Below are positions 53,148-61,445 of a stretch of DNA of 64,000 nucleotides, one piece after another; the stretch's first letter is position 1; every line of letters begins with the position of its first letter. The position numbers and the translations under genes were made by a program. The notes beneath the pieces were generated by a model. That model searched no databases. It was not told the origin of the DNA and saw only the letters and a program-made list of their open reading frames with translations. Source of the DNA: Paenibacillus plantiphilus (GTDB taxonomy: Bacteria; Bacillota; Bacilli; Paenibacillales; Paenibacillaceae); the NCBI RefSeq assembly GCF_927798095.1, contig NZ_CAKMMF010000008.1, positions 1 to 64,000 on the forward strand, in the 5' to 3' direction.

Positions 53148-54194
53148 ATGAAGAAATCAGCTTCATTGCTATTAAGCGCAGCGGCAGCACTTATTCTCAC
53201 TACATCCATCCTTCTGACAGGATGCGGCAATAAAGAAGCATCAGGAGCAGGCTCAGCCAGTAAAGATGGGCTGGAGGTAACGGAGCTGCGTTATCAAGGC
53301 GGCGTCGGAACGGTAACTTATCCAGAGCTGGCGGAAGATCTGGGGTATTTGGCGCCCTTGAAGCTTAATTTTATCGGCACGACTATAAGTGGACCACAGG
53401 ATATCCAATCGGTTGTGACGGGCGATACGGATTTCGGCGGGGCGTTCAATGGGGCCATCGTCAAGCTGCTGGCAGCCAAGGCGCCGATTACACCAGTTAT
53501 TTCTTATTACGGCGTTGATGAGAATACGTGGAATGGCTACTACGTGCTGGAGGGCAGCCCCATCAAGTCTGCCAGAGATCTGATCGGCAAGAAAATAGCG
53601 GTGAATACGCTGGGCGCTCATCATGAGTTTGTTATCAAAGAATATTTGCACCGTGCCGGATTGACGGCTGATGAGATCAAGCAGGTAACCCTGGTGGTCG
53701 TACCGCCGATTACCGGCGAGCAGACGCTTCGAGCCAATCAGGTGGATGTGGCGACACTCGGCGGCGTGCTTCGCGATAAGGCATTGGAACGGGGCGGCAT
53801 TAAACCGCTGTTCACGGACAAGGATCTGTTCGGCATATTTAGCGCAGGCAGCTATGTGCTGAAGAATGAATTCATCGAGGATAATCCCAATGCGGCGCGC
53901 AAATTTGTGGAAGCGACGGCCAAAGCGATCGAATGGGCGCGGACAACGCCTCGTGATGAGGTTGTGGCCCGCTTCGAGAAAATCATCGCAGAGCGCGGAC
54001 GGAAAGAGGACGCCAGCAACATTAAGTACTGGAAAAGTACAGGGATCGCGGGCAAGGGCGGCTTGATCAATGACAAGGAGTTCGACACCTGGGTGAACTG
54101 GCTGGTGAAAGAGGAGACCATCACGAAAGGCGAGCTGGACGGCAAGAAGCTGTTTACGAATGAGTTCAACCCATTTCTGAATGAAAAGAAATAA
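53148..54194 (+). CDS. Sulfonate/nitrate/taurine-type ABC substrate-binding lipoprotein
   Basis: 348 residues. A signal peptide with lipobox LLTGC (Cys about 25), then the SsuA/NMT1 fold: LRYQGGVGTVTYPELAEDLG, the GDTDFGGAFNGAIVKLLAAK pocket region, and KSARDLIGKKIAVNTLGAHH. It captures organosulfur or related ligands outside the membrane for the next two genes. CGGGAGG precedes the ATG. First gene of a six- or seven-gene run. Confidence 0.88.
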   Translation: MKKSASLLLSAAAALILTTSILLTGCGNKEASGAGSASKDGLEVTELRYQGGVGTVTYPELAEDLGYLAPLKLNFIGTTISGPQDIQSVVTGDTDFGGAFNGAIVKLLAAKAPITPVISYYGVDENTWNGYYVLEGSPIKSARDLIGKKIAVNTLGAHHEFVIKEYLHRAGLTADEIKQVTLVVVPPITGEQTLRANQVDVATLGGVLRDKALERGGIKPLFTDKDLFGIFSAGSYVLKNEFIEDNPNAARKFVEATAKAIEWARTTPRDEVVARFEKIIAERGRKEDASNIKYWKSTGIAGKGGLINDKEFDTWVNWLVKEETITKGELDGKKLFTNEFNPFLNEKK

Positions 54195-54214
54195 TCGGGG
54201 AGAGGTGCTTCACA

Positions 54215-55090
54215 ATGACAGCGAAAATAAGCATTCAACACGTTCAGAAGACGTTTCGGATTAAACGCAATCTGGGCCATCTGAAGGAGGTTCTTCAGCC
54301 GGTATCCGCACTTCAGGATATTAATCTGGATGTGAAGCAGGGAGAATTTATGGTTATCGTTGGACCGAGCGGCTGCGGCAAATCGACTCTGCTCGACCTG
54401 CTAGCCGGATTGACGAAGCCGAACAGCGGACAAATATTGCTGGACGGCAAAGCGATTGCCGGGCCGAATCTGGACAGAGGAATTGTGTTTCAGCAGTATG
54501 CCTTATTTCCATGGAAGACGGCGCTTGCCAATGTCGAATTCGGTCTGGAGACGAAGGGTGTCGGGTGGAAGGAACGCAAGCAAATTGCGCAGGAATATAT
54601 CAACCTCGTTGGTCTGGCCGGCTTCGAGCACCGATATCCGCATGAGCTGTCAGGCGGAATGAAGCAGCGGGTCGCCATTGCGCGCAGCCTCGCCTATGAC
54701 CCTGAGGTGCTGCTGATGGATGAGCCGTTCGCCGCCCTGGATGCACAGACGCGGGAGACGCTGCAGAGTGAACTGCTCCGCATATGGGAGACGACGAGGA
54801 AGACGATTATTTTCATCACGCATGGGATCGAGGAAGCCGTCTATCTGGGGCAAAGGGTGGCGGTCATGACCTCGCGTCCGGGGCGAATTAAAGAAGTAAT
54901 CGAGGTTCCGTTCGAATCGCGAACGACGGAGGAGGATTTGCGCTCCAACCCAGAATTTGTGAGGATCAGGCATCAGATATGGGATTTGCTCAAGGATGAG
55001 GTGCATCGTGCGCAGGAGCAGGAAAAGGATAAAAGCTTAAAGGCAACAGGCTCGAAATCCAAAGTTAAAGGGGTGGCTTCCGATGGCTAA
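54215..55090 (+). CDS. ABC transporter ATPase, SsuB/TauB type
   Basis: 291 residues. Walker A GPSGCGKST, Q-loop with FQQYALFPWKTALANVEFGL, signature LSGGMKQRVAIARSLA, Walker B VLLMDEPFAALD and H-loop FITHGIEEAV, all typical of the SsuB/TauB/NrtD group. The C-terminal tail is Lys-rich. It overlaps the permease start by 8 bases. Confidence 0.92.
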   Translation: MTAKISIQHVQKTFRIKRNLGHLKEVLQPVSALQDINLDVKQGEFMVIVGPSGCGKSTLLDLLAGLTKPNSGQILLDGKAIAGPNLDRGIVFQQYALFPWKTALANVEFGLETKGVGWKERKQIAQEYINLVGLAGFEHRYPHELSGGMKQRVAIARSLAYDPEVLLMDEPFAALDAQTRETLQSELLRIWETTRKTIIFITHGIEEAVYLGQRVAVMTSRPGRIKEVIEVPFESRTTEEDLRSNPEFVRIRHQIWDLLKDEVHRAQEQEKDKSLKATGSKSKVKGVASDG

Positions 55091-55937
55091 CTGGGGCACA
55101 GGAGAGATTCTCGTTCGGCTAGACAACGACAAGCGGGCGGGCAGCAATAGCGCTAATGTTCTGAGATGGTCGATATTTCAATTGAGCAGAGGCTTCAAGG
55201 TTTCTGTGGCGATCCTCGTGTTTCTCTTGCTCTGGGAGACTGCGCCCCGGCTCGGCTTGGTCAATACGACCTTCCTGCCTCCATTGAGCGAGGTTCTGCA
55301 GGCTTGGTGGCGACTGCTGCTCTCAGGCGATTTGGCGGATCATGCAGGTGCAAGTCTGACACGATCTATTGGGGGCTTCCTCCTCGCCATTGCCGCCAGT
55401 ATTCCGATCGGGCTGGCGATAGGCTGGTGGAAGCCGGTGGCGCAATATTTGAACCCGCTGCTGGAGCTGTTCCGCAATACGGCTGCCCTGGCGATTTTGC
55501 CCGTGTTCATCCTGCTGCTCGGACTTGGAGAAACGTCGAAGATAGCCATCGTATTCTATGCCTGCGCCTTTCCGCTTCTGCTCAATACGATCAGTGGGGT
55601 GAGGAATGTTGATCCGCTGCTGATCAAGTCGGCGCGTTCGATGGGGCTGTCGCCGCTGAGCCTGTTTCGCAAAGTGATATTGCCTGCTTCCGTCCCAACG
55701 ATCTTCGTCGGCATTCGGCAGGCAGGCGCAAGCTCGATACTGGTGCTGGTGGCGGCCGAGATGGTCGGGGCCAAAGAAGGTCTTGGGTATTTGATTCAAT
55801 ATACACAATTCAGCTTTCAAATTCCGGAGATGTATGCTGGCATTATTTCGATCTCTGTCATTGGGGTCATCATCAACTTTCTGCTAGTGCTGCTTGAGAA
55901 GAGGCTGACATCATGGAAGCAATCGTACAGCGAGTAA
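55083..55937 (+). CDS. ABC transporter permease, SsuC/TauC type
   Basis: 284 residues, six membrane helices, with the EAA loop ISGVRNVDPLLIKSARSMG. The N-terminal 30 residues are cytosolic. The layout matches SsuC/TauC permeases. Overlap with the ATPase gene and spacing to the monooxygenase gene (48 bases) indicate one transcript. Confidence 0.92.
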   Translation: MANWGTGEILVRLDNDKRAGSNSANVLRWSIFQLSRGFKVSVAILVFLLLWETAPRLGLVNTTFLPPLSEVLQAWWRLLLSGDLADHAGASLTRSIGGFLLAIAASIPIGLAIGWWKPVAQYLNPLLELFRNTAALAILPVFILLLGLGETSKIAIVFYACAFPLLLNTISGVRNVDPLLIKSARSMGLSPLSLFRKVILPASVPTIFVGIRQAGASSILVLVAAEMVGAKEGLGYLIQYTQFSFQIPEMYAGIISISVIGVIINFLLVLLEKRLTSWKQSYSE

Positions 55938-55985
55938 TTCGACAATTCCAGAGTGAGTAATTCGAACATAACGAGAGGGAGTGCG

Positions 55986-57353
55986 ATGACGATGACGATG
56001 AGTAAACATAAACGGCAAATGAATTTGAATGTATTTATTATGAATGTCGGTCACCATGAGGCGGCCTGGCGGCATCCCGATACGGAGCCCCGTCATATTA
56101 CCGATCTTAGTTATTTCACCAAGCTGGCACGGATCGCAGAGGAAGCCAAGTTCGACTCGCTGTTTCTGGCAGATGTATTGGCAGTAGGCAAAAATGTGAA
56201 GCATGGCGCGGCCTTGGCAGGGCTGGAGCCCTTCACCTTACTATCCGCTCTCGCAGCAGTTACCGAGCATATCGGATTGATCGGCACCGTATCGACGACC
56301 TACAATGAACCGTTCCATGTAGCGCGCAAATTCGCCTCTCTGGATCATATCAGCAAGGGGCGGGCAGGATGGAATATCGTCACCTCCGGCAGTGAGATTG
56401 AAGCGAACAATTTCAATCAAGACACGCATCTTGAGCATAGCAAGCGTTATGATCGCGCTGCTGAATTTCTGGAGGTTACGACAAGTCTGTGGGACAGCTG
56501 GGAGGATGATGCGATCGTTGTTGATCGGGGCAGCGGCACATTTTCCGATAGCGCGAAGGTTCATGAGATCAATCATGCCGGAGAATCGTTCAAGGTGCGT
56601 GGACCGCTCAACGTTCCGCGCTCGCCGCAGGGATATCCTGTTCTCGTGCAAGCGGGCTCCTCTGAGGATGGCAAGGAATTCGCGGCCCGTTATGCGGAAG
56701 CGATCTTCACAGCTCAGCAGACGTTGGGTGAAGCGCAGCGGTTCTACACCGATGTGAAAGGAAGATTGGGCAAATACGGACGCCATCCTGATGAGCTGGC
56801 CATTTTGCCGGGCATATCCGCAGTTGTTGGAAAGACTGAGGCCGAGGCGAAGGAGCGAGAGCAGGAGCTGAATGAGCTGATCATCCCGGAGTATGGACTG
56901 AACCAGCTCTCCAATATGCTGAAGGTGGATCTGTTCACGTATCCGCTGGACGGACCGCTTCCTGAGCTGCCGAATGTTGAGGATATAAACGGCAACAAAA
57001 GCCGGTTTCAATTAGTTGCCGATCTGGCGCAGCGCGATAATTTGACGATTCGCCAATTGATCCAGCGTCTGGCTGGCGGACGGGGACATCGCACCTTTGC
57101 CGGTACAGCCGTGCAGATTGCAGATGAGCTGGAGGAATGGTTCACGCAAGGCGGCAGCGATGGCTTTAATGTAATGCCGCCGTATTTGCCGGCAGGGCTG
57201 GAGGAATTTGCAGAGCAAGTCATTCCCGAGCTGCAGCGTAGAGGGCTGTTCCGCACGCAGTACACAGGGAGAACACTGCGTGAGCATTACGGCCTGAACA
57301 GGCCGATTAATAAGTTTGTCGATGTTCCGCTGTCACACGTATCGGGCGTGTGA
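55986..57353 (+). CDS. FMN-dependent monooxygenase, NtaA/SnaA/DszA family (copy 1)
   Basis: ATG at 55986 is spaced 6 from GAGGGAG (ATGs at 55992 and 55998 are also possible). About 455 residues of the luciferase-like (LLM) class: FIMNVGHHEAAWRHPDTEP, FDSLFLADVLAV, TVSTTYNEPFHVARKFASLD, GRAGWNIVTSG, and the FMN-binding YPVLVQAGSSEDGKEFAAR. These enzymes use FMNH2 and O2, supplied by a separate reductase, to cleave C-S or C-N bonds. With SsuABC upstream, desulfonation or sulfone oxidation is likely. Confidence 0.9.
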   Translation: MTMTMSKHKRQMNLNVFIMNVGHHEAAWRHPDTEPRHITDLSYFTKLARIAEEAKFDSLFLADVLAVGKNVKHGAALAGLEPFTLLSALAAVTEHIGLIGTVSTTYNEPFHVARKFASLDHISKGRAGWNIVTSGSEIEANNFNQDTHLEHSKRYDRAAEFLEVTTSLWDSWEDDAIVVDRGSGTFSDSAKVHEINHAGESFKVRGPLNVPRSPQGYPVLVQAGSSEDGKEFAARYAEAIFTAQQTLGEAQRFYTDVKGRLGKYGRHPDELAILPGISAVVGKTEAEAKEREQELNELIIPEYGLNQLSNMLKVDLFTYPLDGPLPELPNVEDINGNKSRFQLVADLAQRDNLTIRQLIQRLAGGRGHRTFAGTAVQIADELEEWFTQGGSDGFNVMPPYLPAGLEEFAEQVIPELQRRGLFRTQYTGRTLREHYGLNRPINKFVDVPLSHVSGV

Positions 57354-57360
57354 GGGGACG

Positions 57361-57448
57361 AGAGCGAACCAAGAGCCCAGCGAGAGCGAACCAAGAGCGA
57401 ACCAATAGCGAACCGAGAGCGAACCGAGAGCGAACCAAGAGCGAACCA
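57361..57448 (+). repeat. Tandem array, 8 units of 11 bp (AGAGCGAACCA)
   Basis: Eight units, spaced exactly 11 bases: AGAGCGAACCA (five copies), AGAGCGAACCG, ATAGCGAACCG and a degenerate AGAGCCCAGCG. The array begins 8 bases after the monooxygenase stop. An 11-base unit keeps no reading frame, so it is not coding. Confidence 0.85.
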
Positions 57449-57870
57449 CCGAGAGCCTAGCACATTTTGGCCGAATCGAATATCGAACCTAGTAGTGAAA
57501 ACAGTAACGAATTCAGTGCCGTATCGAGAAGCGATTCATATCTCGATGCCCTGGTGCGCTGCCCGAAAATGAGCTGTAAGCACGAAAATCCGCTTTACAG
57601 CGTATCTGAGCTGCGAGAAGTCAGCTGTAAGCGCCCAAAACACGCTTTCAGAGCATGAAGCGCATCAGCCTGCTCGGAAATTGCGCAGTAAGTAGGGTAA
57701 TCTGGGGAATTGTGGTACATCGCATAAGTGAAGCATCGGGCTCCAGTATTCGTTTTTGCTGCATAGGGCATAGAGCATAGGGCATATATGCAGAAAATAT
57801 CGGCTGATTAGGATAAGTGTGTAGTGGTTTCGAGAATAGAGGACGTGTGCAAATATTCAGGAGGTGTCAT
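57449..57870. other. Intergenic region with paired stem-loops
   Basis: 422 bases between the two monooxygenase genes. Two related elements stand out: GCTGTAAGC...GCTTTACAGC (57572-57601) and, about 50 bases later, AGCTGTAAGCGCCC...CGCTTTCAGAGC. The rest (57660-57860) shows nothing clear besides a small direct repeat GCATAGGGCATA near 57768-57786. A 63-codon frame at 57467 covers the stem-loops and lacks a start signal, so I do not call it. Confidence 0.5.
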
Positions 57871-59235
57871 ATGAGCGAGAAACGGCAATTAAGATTGGGT
57901 GCTTTTCTGATGACGCCCGGGCATCATGTAGCGGCTTGGCGGTATCCGGATACAGAGGCTTCGCAGGTGCTTAGCTTCAGCTTCTATAAGAAGCTGGCGC
58001 AAACAGCGGAGCGCGGGAAATTCGACATGCTGTTTCTTGCGGATGGTTATGCAGTTTCGGAGAAATTCCCCGAGGCGATATCTCAAACTGTAACCGTACG
58101 TCCCGAGCCGATCACGCTGCTGTCTGCACTATCGGCGGTGACGGAGCATGTCGGCCTTGCGGCTACAGTATCTACAACCTACAACGAGCCATTCCATGTA
58201 GCCAGAAAATTCGCTTCGCTCGATCATTTGAGCGGCGGACGCGCAGCTTGGAATGTGGTGACCTCTGCAAACCCGGCCGAAGCGCTTAATTTCAATAAGG
58301 ATAATCATCTTCTGCATTCACTCCGGTATGAAAGGGCGGAGGAATTCCTTAACGTAGTGACGGGATTGTGGGATAGCTGGGAGGATGATGCATTTCAATA
58401 TGACAAAGAGAATGCGGTTTTTGCTGATCGCAGCAAGCTGCACACGTTGAATCACAAGGGAGAATGGTTCACGGTGCGAGGTCCGCTTAACGTGGCCCGT
58501 CCTGTCCAAGGTCATCCTGTTGTCATTCAAGCCGGTTCTTCGGAGCCGGGCAAGGAGTTGGCGGCACGAACGGCAGAAATAATCTTCACCGCATGGCAAA
58601 CTCTTGAGGAAGCACAATACTTCTATCGTGATGTCAAAGGGCGCTTGGCGAAGTATGGCCGTTCGCATGATGATTTGAAAATTATGCCCGGCGTCTTCCC
58701 TATTATTGGACGAACGGAAGAGGAGGCAAGGGAGAAAAAGGCGAAGCTCGAAGAGCTCATTCCTCAAGAAGCGGGTATTAGTCTTCTTTCCAGCTTGATC
58801 AGCTTTGATCTATCACCGTACCCAGTCGATGGACCTTTGCCGGATTTGCCGGAGCTTGAGCAGGTTAATGGCGGCAAAAGCCGCTTTACGCTGTTAAAGG
58901 ATCTCGCGGAGCGCGAAGGTCTGACAATCCGCAAACTCTACCAGCGAATTGCAGGAGCCCGGGGTCATCGCGAAATTGTTGGAACGCCTCTCCAGATCGC
59001 GGACCAATTGGAAGAATGGTTCGTGAATGGCGCGGCGGATGGATTCAATATTATGCCTCCTTACCTGCCTGGCGGGCTTGAGGACTTTGTTGATCATGTT
59101 GTGCCGGAGCTGCAGCGGCGAGGATTGTTCCGTACGGAATATTCCGGGACAACATTAAGAGACAACTTGGGCTTGAAGCGTCCAGCTCACAGTGCGACAT
59201 CAACTGTCTCAGCTCTGTCGCAAGCCAGCGTCTAA
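57871..59235 (+). CDS. FMN-dependent monooxygenase, NtaA/SnaA/DszA family (copy 2)
   Basis: ATG at 57871 follows AGGAGGTG. 454 residues, same family and layout as copy 1: MTPGHHVAAWRYPDTEASQV, FDMLFLADGYAV, TVSTTYNEPFHVARKFASLD, VVIQAGSSEPGKELAARTAE, and the shared end FNIMPPYLPGGLEDFVDHVV. The two proteins are similar over the full length, so a duplication is likely, with separate substrates. Confidence 0.9.
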   Translation: MSEKRQLRLGAFLMTPGHHVAAWRYPDTEASQVLSFSFYKKLAQTAERGKFDMLFLADGYAVSEKFPEAISQTVTVRPEPITLLSALSAVTEHVGLAATVSTTYNEPFHVARKFASLDHLSGGRAAWNVVTSANPAEALNFNKDNHLLHSLRYERAEEFLNVVTGLWDSWEDDAFQYDKENAVFADRSKLHTLNHKGEWFTVRGPLNVARPVQGHPVVIQAGSSEPGKELAARTAEIIFTAWQTLEEAQYFYRDVKGRLAKYGRSHDDLKIMPGVFPIIGRTEEEAREKKAKLEELIPQEAGISLLSSLISFDLSPYPVDGPLPDLPELEQVNGGKSRFTLLKDLAEREGLTIRKLYQRIAGARGHREIVGTPLQIADQLEEWFVNGAADGFNIMPPYLPGGLEDFVDHVVPELQRRGLFRTEYSGTTLRDNLGLKRPAHSATSTVSALSQASV

Positions 59236-59243
59236 AAATTGCA

Positions 59244-59410
59244 GATAGATAGTGGGTAGAGATAGTGAGAGAGGTTAGAGAGTGGCAGATAGAAGAGAGA
59301 GAATAATAGTGGACAGATAGTGAGTAAATAGTGGGCAGATAGTGAGCAGATAGTGAGTAGATAGTGAGTAGATAGGATAGATGGTGGATAGGGAGTAGAG
59401 AGTGGAGTAG
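59244..59410 (+). repeat. Purine-rich tandem array of 11-bp units (AGATAGTGAGT)
   Basis: A clean part at 59315-59369 holds five units of exactly 11 bases (AGATAGTGAGT, AAATAGTGGGC, AGATAGTGAGC, and two more of the first). Degenerate units extend to both sides. The strand contains very little C. It ends just before the ribosome binding site of the SDR gene. Confidence 0.8.
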
Positions 59411-59426
59411 AGAGAGGAGCAATGAA

Positions 59427-60254
59427 ATGGGACTGCATTTAGCAGGTAAAGCGGCTATCGTAACTGGCGGCAGTGCTGGTATAGGGTTGGCAATCGCCAA
59501 GTCTTTATATAGGGAAGGCGTTCATGTCGTGATCGTGTCCCGCAACCGAGCCAAGCTCGAAGAAGCTGCAATAGCGATCCAGTCTCAAGAAGTATCGAGC
59601 AGGCTGGAGGCTTCGTCTGATCAGAAGGATTCCCCTAAGGTTGTCATTGTTGACGGGGATTTGAAGCAGGTGGAGACTATACAGCGAGTTGCTGAGACGG
59701 CGATCAGACATTTTGGCGGAATTGATATTCTCATTAATAATGCCGGCTCCGCTAGGGCGGGATACTTTCTGGACCTAACAGACGAGGATTTCACGGATAC
59801 GTGGAATTTGAAGCTACTTGGTTATATACGCACAATAAGAGCGATATTGCCTCATTTTATTGAAAGGAGGGGTGGGAGCATCGTCAATATTGTAGGAGGT
59901 GCGGGGCGAACGCCTTCACCCACATTTCTTCCTGGCGGGACGACGAATGCCGCGCTGCTGAACTTTGCTAAAGGAATCTCCAGAGAGCTGGCGAAGCACG
60001 GTATTCGGATCAATTCTGTTTCTCCAGGCTTGACGGATACGGAGAGAGCGGGTGTTCTGGCTGAGCAGCAAGCTAAGGCGAACGGAGTTTCCGTTGAGCA
60101 ACAGCTTGCAGAACGGGCCGCAGCTATTCCGCTTGGGCGTATCGTAGACCCGCAAGAGATTGCAGATCTAGTGTTATTCCTTGCGTCAGACAAGGCAGCA
60201 TCGATAACAGGGGCAGAAATTATAGTAGATGGCGGTCAGCAGCCAGGCGTTTAA
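59427..60254 (+). CDS. SDR-family protein lacking the usual catalytic residues
   Basis: 275 residues; GAGAGGAG precedes the ATG at 59427. The cofactor motif TGGSAGIG and the structural DILINNAGSA are intact. But where classical SDRs have Ser and YxxxK, this protein has IVNIVGGAG and LPGGTTNAALLNFAKG: Tyr is replaced by Gly and Lys by Asn, and Ser by a non-hydroxyl residue. The ending NSVSPGLTDTER and ITGAEIIVDGGQ is normal for the family. It may bind NAD(P) with an altered reaction or act non-enzymatically. Context: sulfur operon. Confidence 0.85.
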   Translation: MGLHLAGKAAIVTGGSAGIGLAIAKSLYREGVHVVIVSRNRAKLEEAAIAIQSQEVSSRLEASSDQKDSPKVVIVDGDLKQVETIQRVAETAIRHFGGIDILINNAGSARAGYFLDLTDEDFTDTWNLKLLGYIRTIRAILPHFIERRGGSIVNIVGGAGRTPSPTFLPGGTTNAALLNFAKGISRELAKHGIRINSVSPGLTDTERAGVLAEQQAKANGVSVEQQLAERAAAIPLGRIVDPQEIADLVLFLASDKAASITGAEIIVDGGQQPGV

Positions 60255-60352
60255 TGAACATTGATGCAAACGTGAAACGTGAATCACCAATAGAAATAAC
60301 CTGCTTCCGCAGGCTGGTGCAGCCAGTGGAAAGCTCTAAGGAGGTAATAGGA

Positions 60353-61297
60353 ATGAGTACAGTTGAACAGAACAGAATTGTTGAGGGAACAAATGTTGAG
60401 GTGCTTCCAATCGCCGGACGGATCGGTGCGGAGATCAGAGGGGTGAAGCTTGCAGGGGATCTTGATGGGGCGCAGGCAGCGGCGATTCGTGAAGCTCTGC
60501 TCAAGTACAAAGTGATTTTCTTCCGTGGGCAGAACCATCTTGACGATGCGGAGCAGGAGTCGCTGGCCGGTCTGTTCGGTGCTCCTGTCGCTCATCCGAC
60601 CGTACCAATCAAGCAAGGGACGGATTACCTGCTGGAGCTGAATTCCGCGCATGGCGGGCGTGCAGATTCCTGGCATACGGACGTTTCCTTTGTTGATGCG
60701 TATCCGCAGGCTTCCATACTCCGAGCTGTCGTTGTGCCGGAATCCGGCGGTGATACAGTCTGGGCGAATACAGCTGCTGCATATGAGCATCTTCCCGAGC
60801 ATTTGCGCAATTTTGTAGATGGACTGTGGGCTGTCCACTCCAACGAATACGATTATGCGGCACAGAAACCGTCAATTACGGAGGAAGCGGCGCGTTATTA
60901 TAAAGAGGTGTTCACTTCGACCAAATACGAGACGGAGCATCCGCTTGTTCGCGTACATCCTGAGACGGGGGAGCGAACGTTGTTGCTGGGACATTTTGCG
61001 AAAAGAATTATCGGGCTGTCCTCGGCGGACTCTGCCAATCTTCTAACCCTGCTGCAAAATCATATCATTCGGCTTGAGAACACAGTCCGCTGGCGGTGGG
61101 CGGCCGGAGATGTGGTCATCTGGGATAATCGCGCGACACAGCATTATGCGGTGAACGACTACGGGGATCAGCAGCGGATCGTTCGCAGAGTAACGGTAGA
61201 CGGCGATGTGCCGGTCAGCATTGACGGTCGGAAAAGTGTAACGACAATCATTACGCCCTCCCAGCCTGCAGCGGCAAGCATTGAGGAAGCATCATAG
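60353..61297 (+). CDS. TauD/TfdA-family 2-oxoglutarate-dependent dioxygenase
   Basis: ATG at 60353 is 9 bases after AAGGAGG; the upstream ATG at 60254 lacks one. 314 residues. Iron ligands: His-x-Asp in SWHTDVSFVDAYP and the distal His in NRATQHYAVNDYG; the 2-oxoglutarate Arg is in the following RIVRRVTVDG. The family hydroxylates taurine, alkylsulfonates, sulfate esters or phenoxyacids, releasing sulfite for the first groups. It completes the organosulfur set. Confidence 0.9.
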   Translation: MSTVEQNRIVEGTNVEVLPIAGRIGAEIRGVKLAGDLDGAQAAAIREALLKYKVIFFRGQNHLDDAEQESLAGLFGAPVAHPTVPIKQGTDYLLELNSAHGGRADSWHTDVSFVDAYPQASILRAVVVPESGGDTVWANTAAAYEHLPEHLRNFVDGLWAVHSNEYDYAAQKPSITEEAARYYKEVFTSTKYETEHPLVRVHPETGERTLLLGHFAKRIIGLSSADSANLLTLLQNHIIRLENTVRWRWAAGDVVIWDNRATQHYAVNDYGDQQRIVRRVTVDGDVPVSIDGRKSVTTIITPSQPAAASIEEAS

Positions 61298-61352
61298 CCC
61301 CGCCTGCTGTGAAGAGCCCCGTTTAATACCCCCGACTAATCTATGTTCGGAA

Positions 61353-61407
61353 AAAAGCCTTGCTCAACAAAGATTCCTGATGGAATGGCTTTGTTGAGCA
61401 AGGCTTT
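61353..61407. terminator. Bidirectional terminator between the sulfur operon and ilvD
   Basis: AAAGCCTTGCTCAACAAAG and CTTTGTTGAGCAAGGCTTT pair perfectly over 19 bases with a 16-base loop. A-rich flank on the left and T-rich on the right fit both directions. Confidence 0.85.
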
Positions 61408-61445
61408 AGTTGCCTTATATGCAATGCTTTTTGCGGAAAATGTAG

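Noticed and set aside
53058-53150. 30-codon frame overlapping the terminator hairpin and the lipoprotein start (possible leader peptide)
   Set aside because: No ribosome binding site before its ATG and no run of regulatory codons (for example Cys or Met); the overlap with the next ATG could be chance.
57361-57448. CRISPR array
   Set aside because: Units are contiguous with no spacers and far too short; the same applies to the arrays at 59244 and 63737. No cas genes are present.
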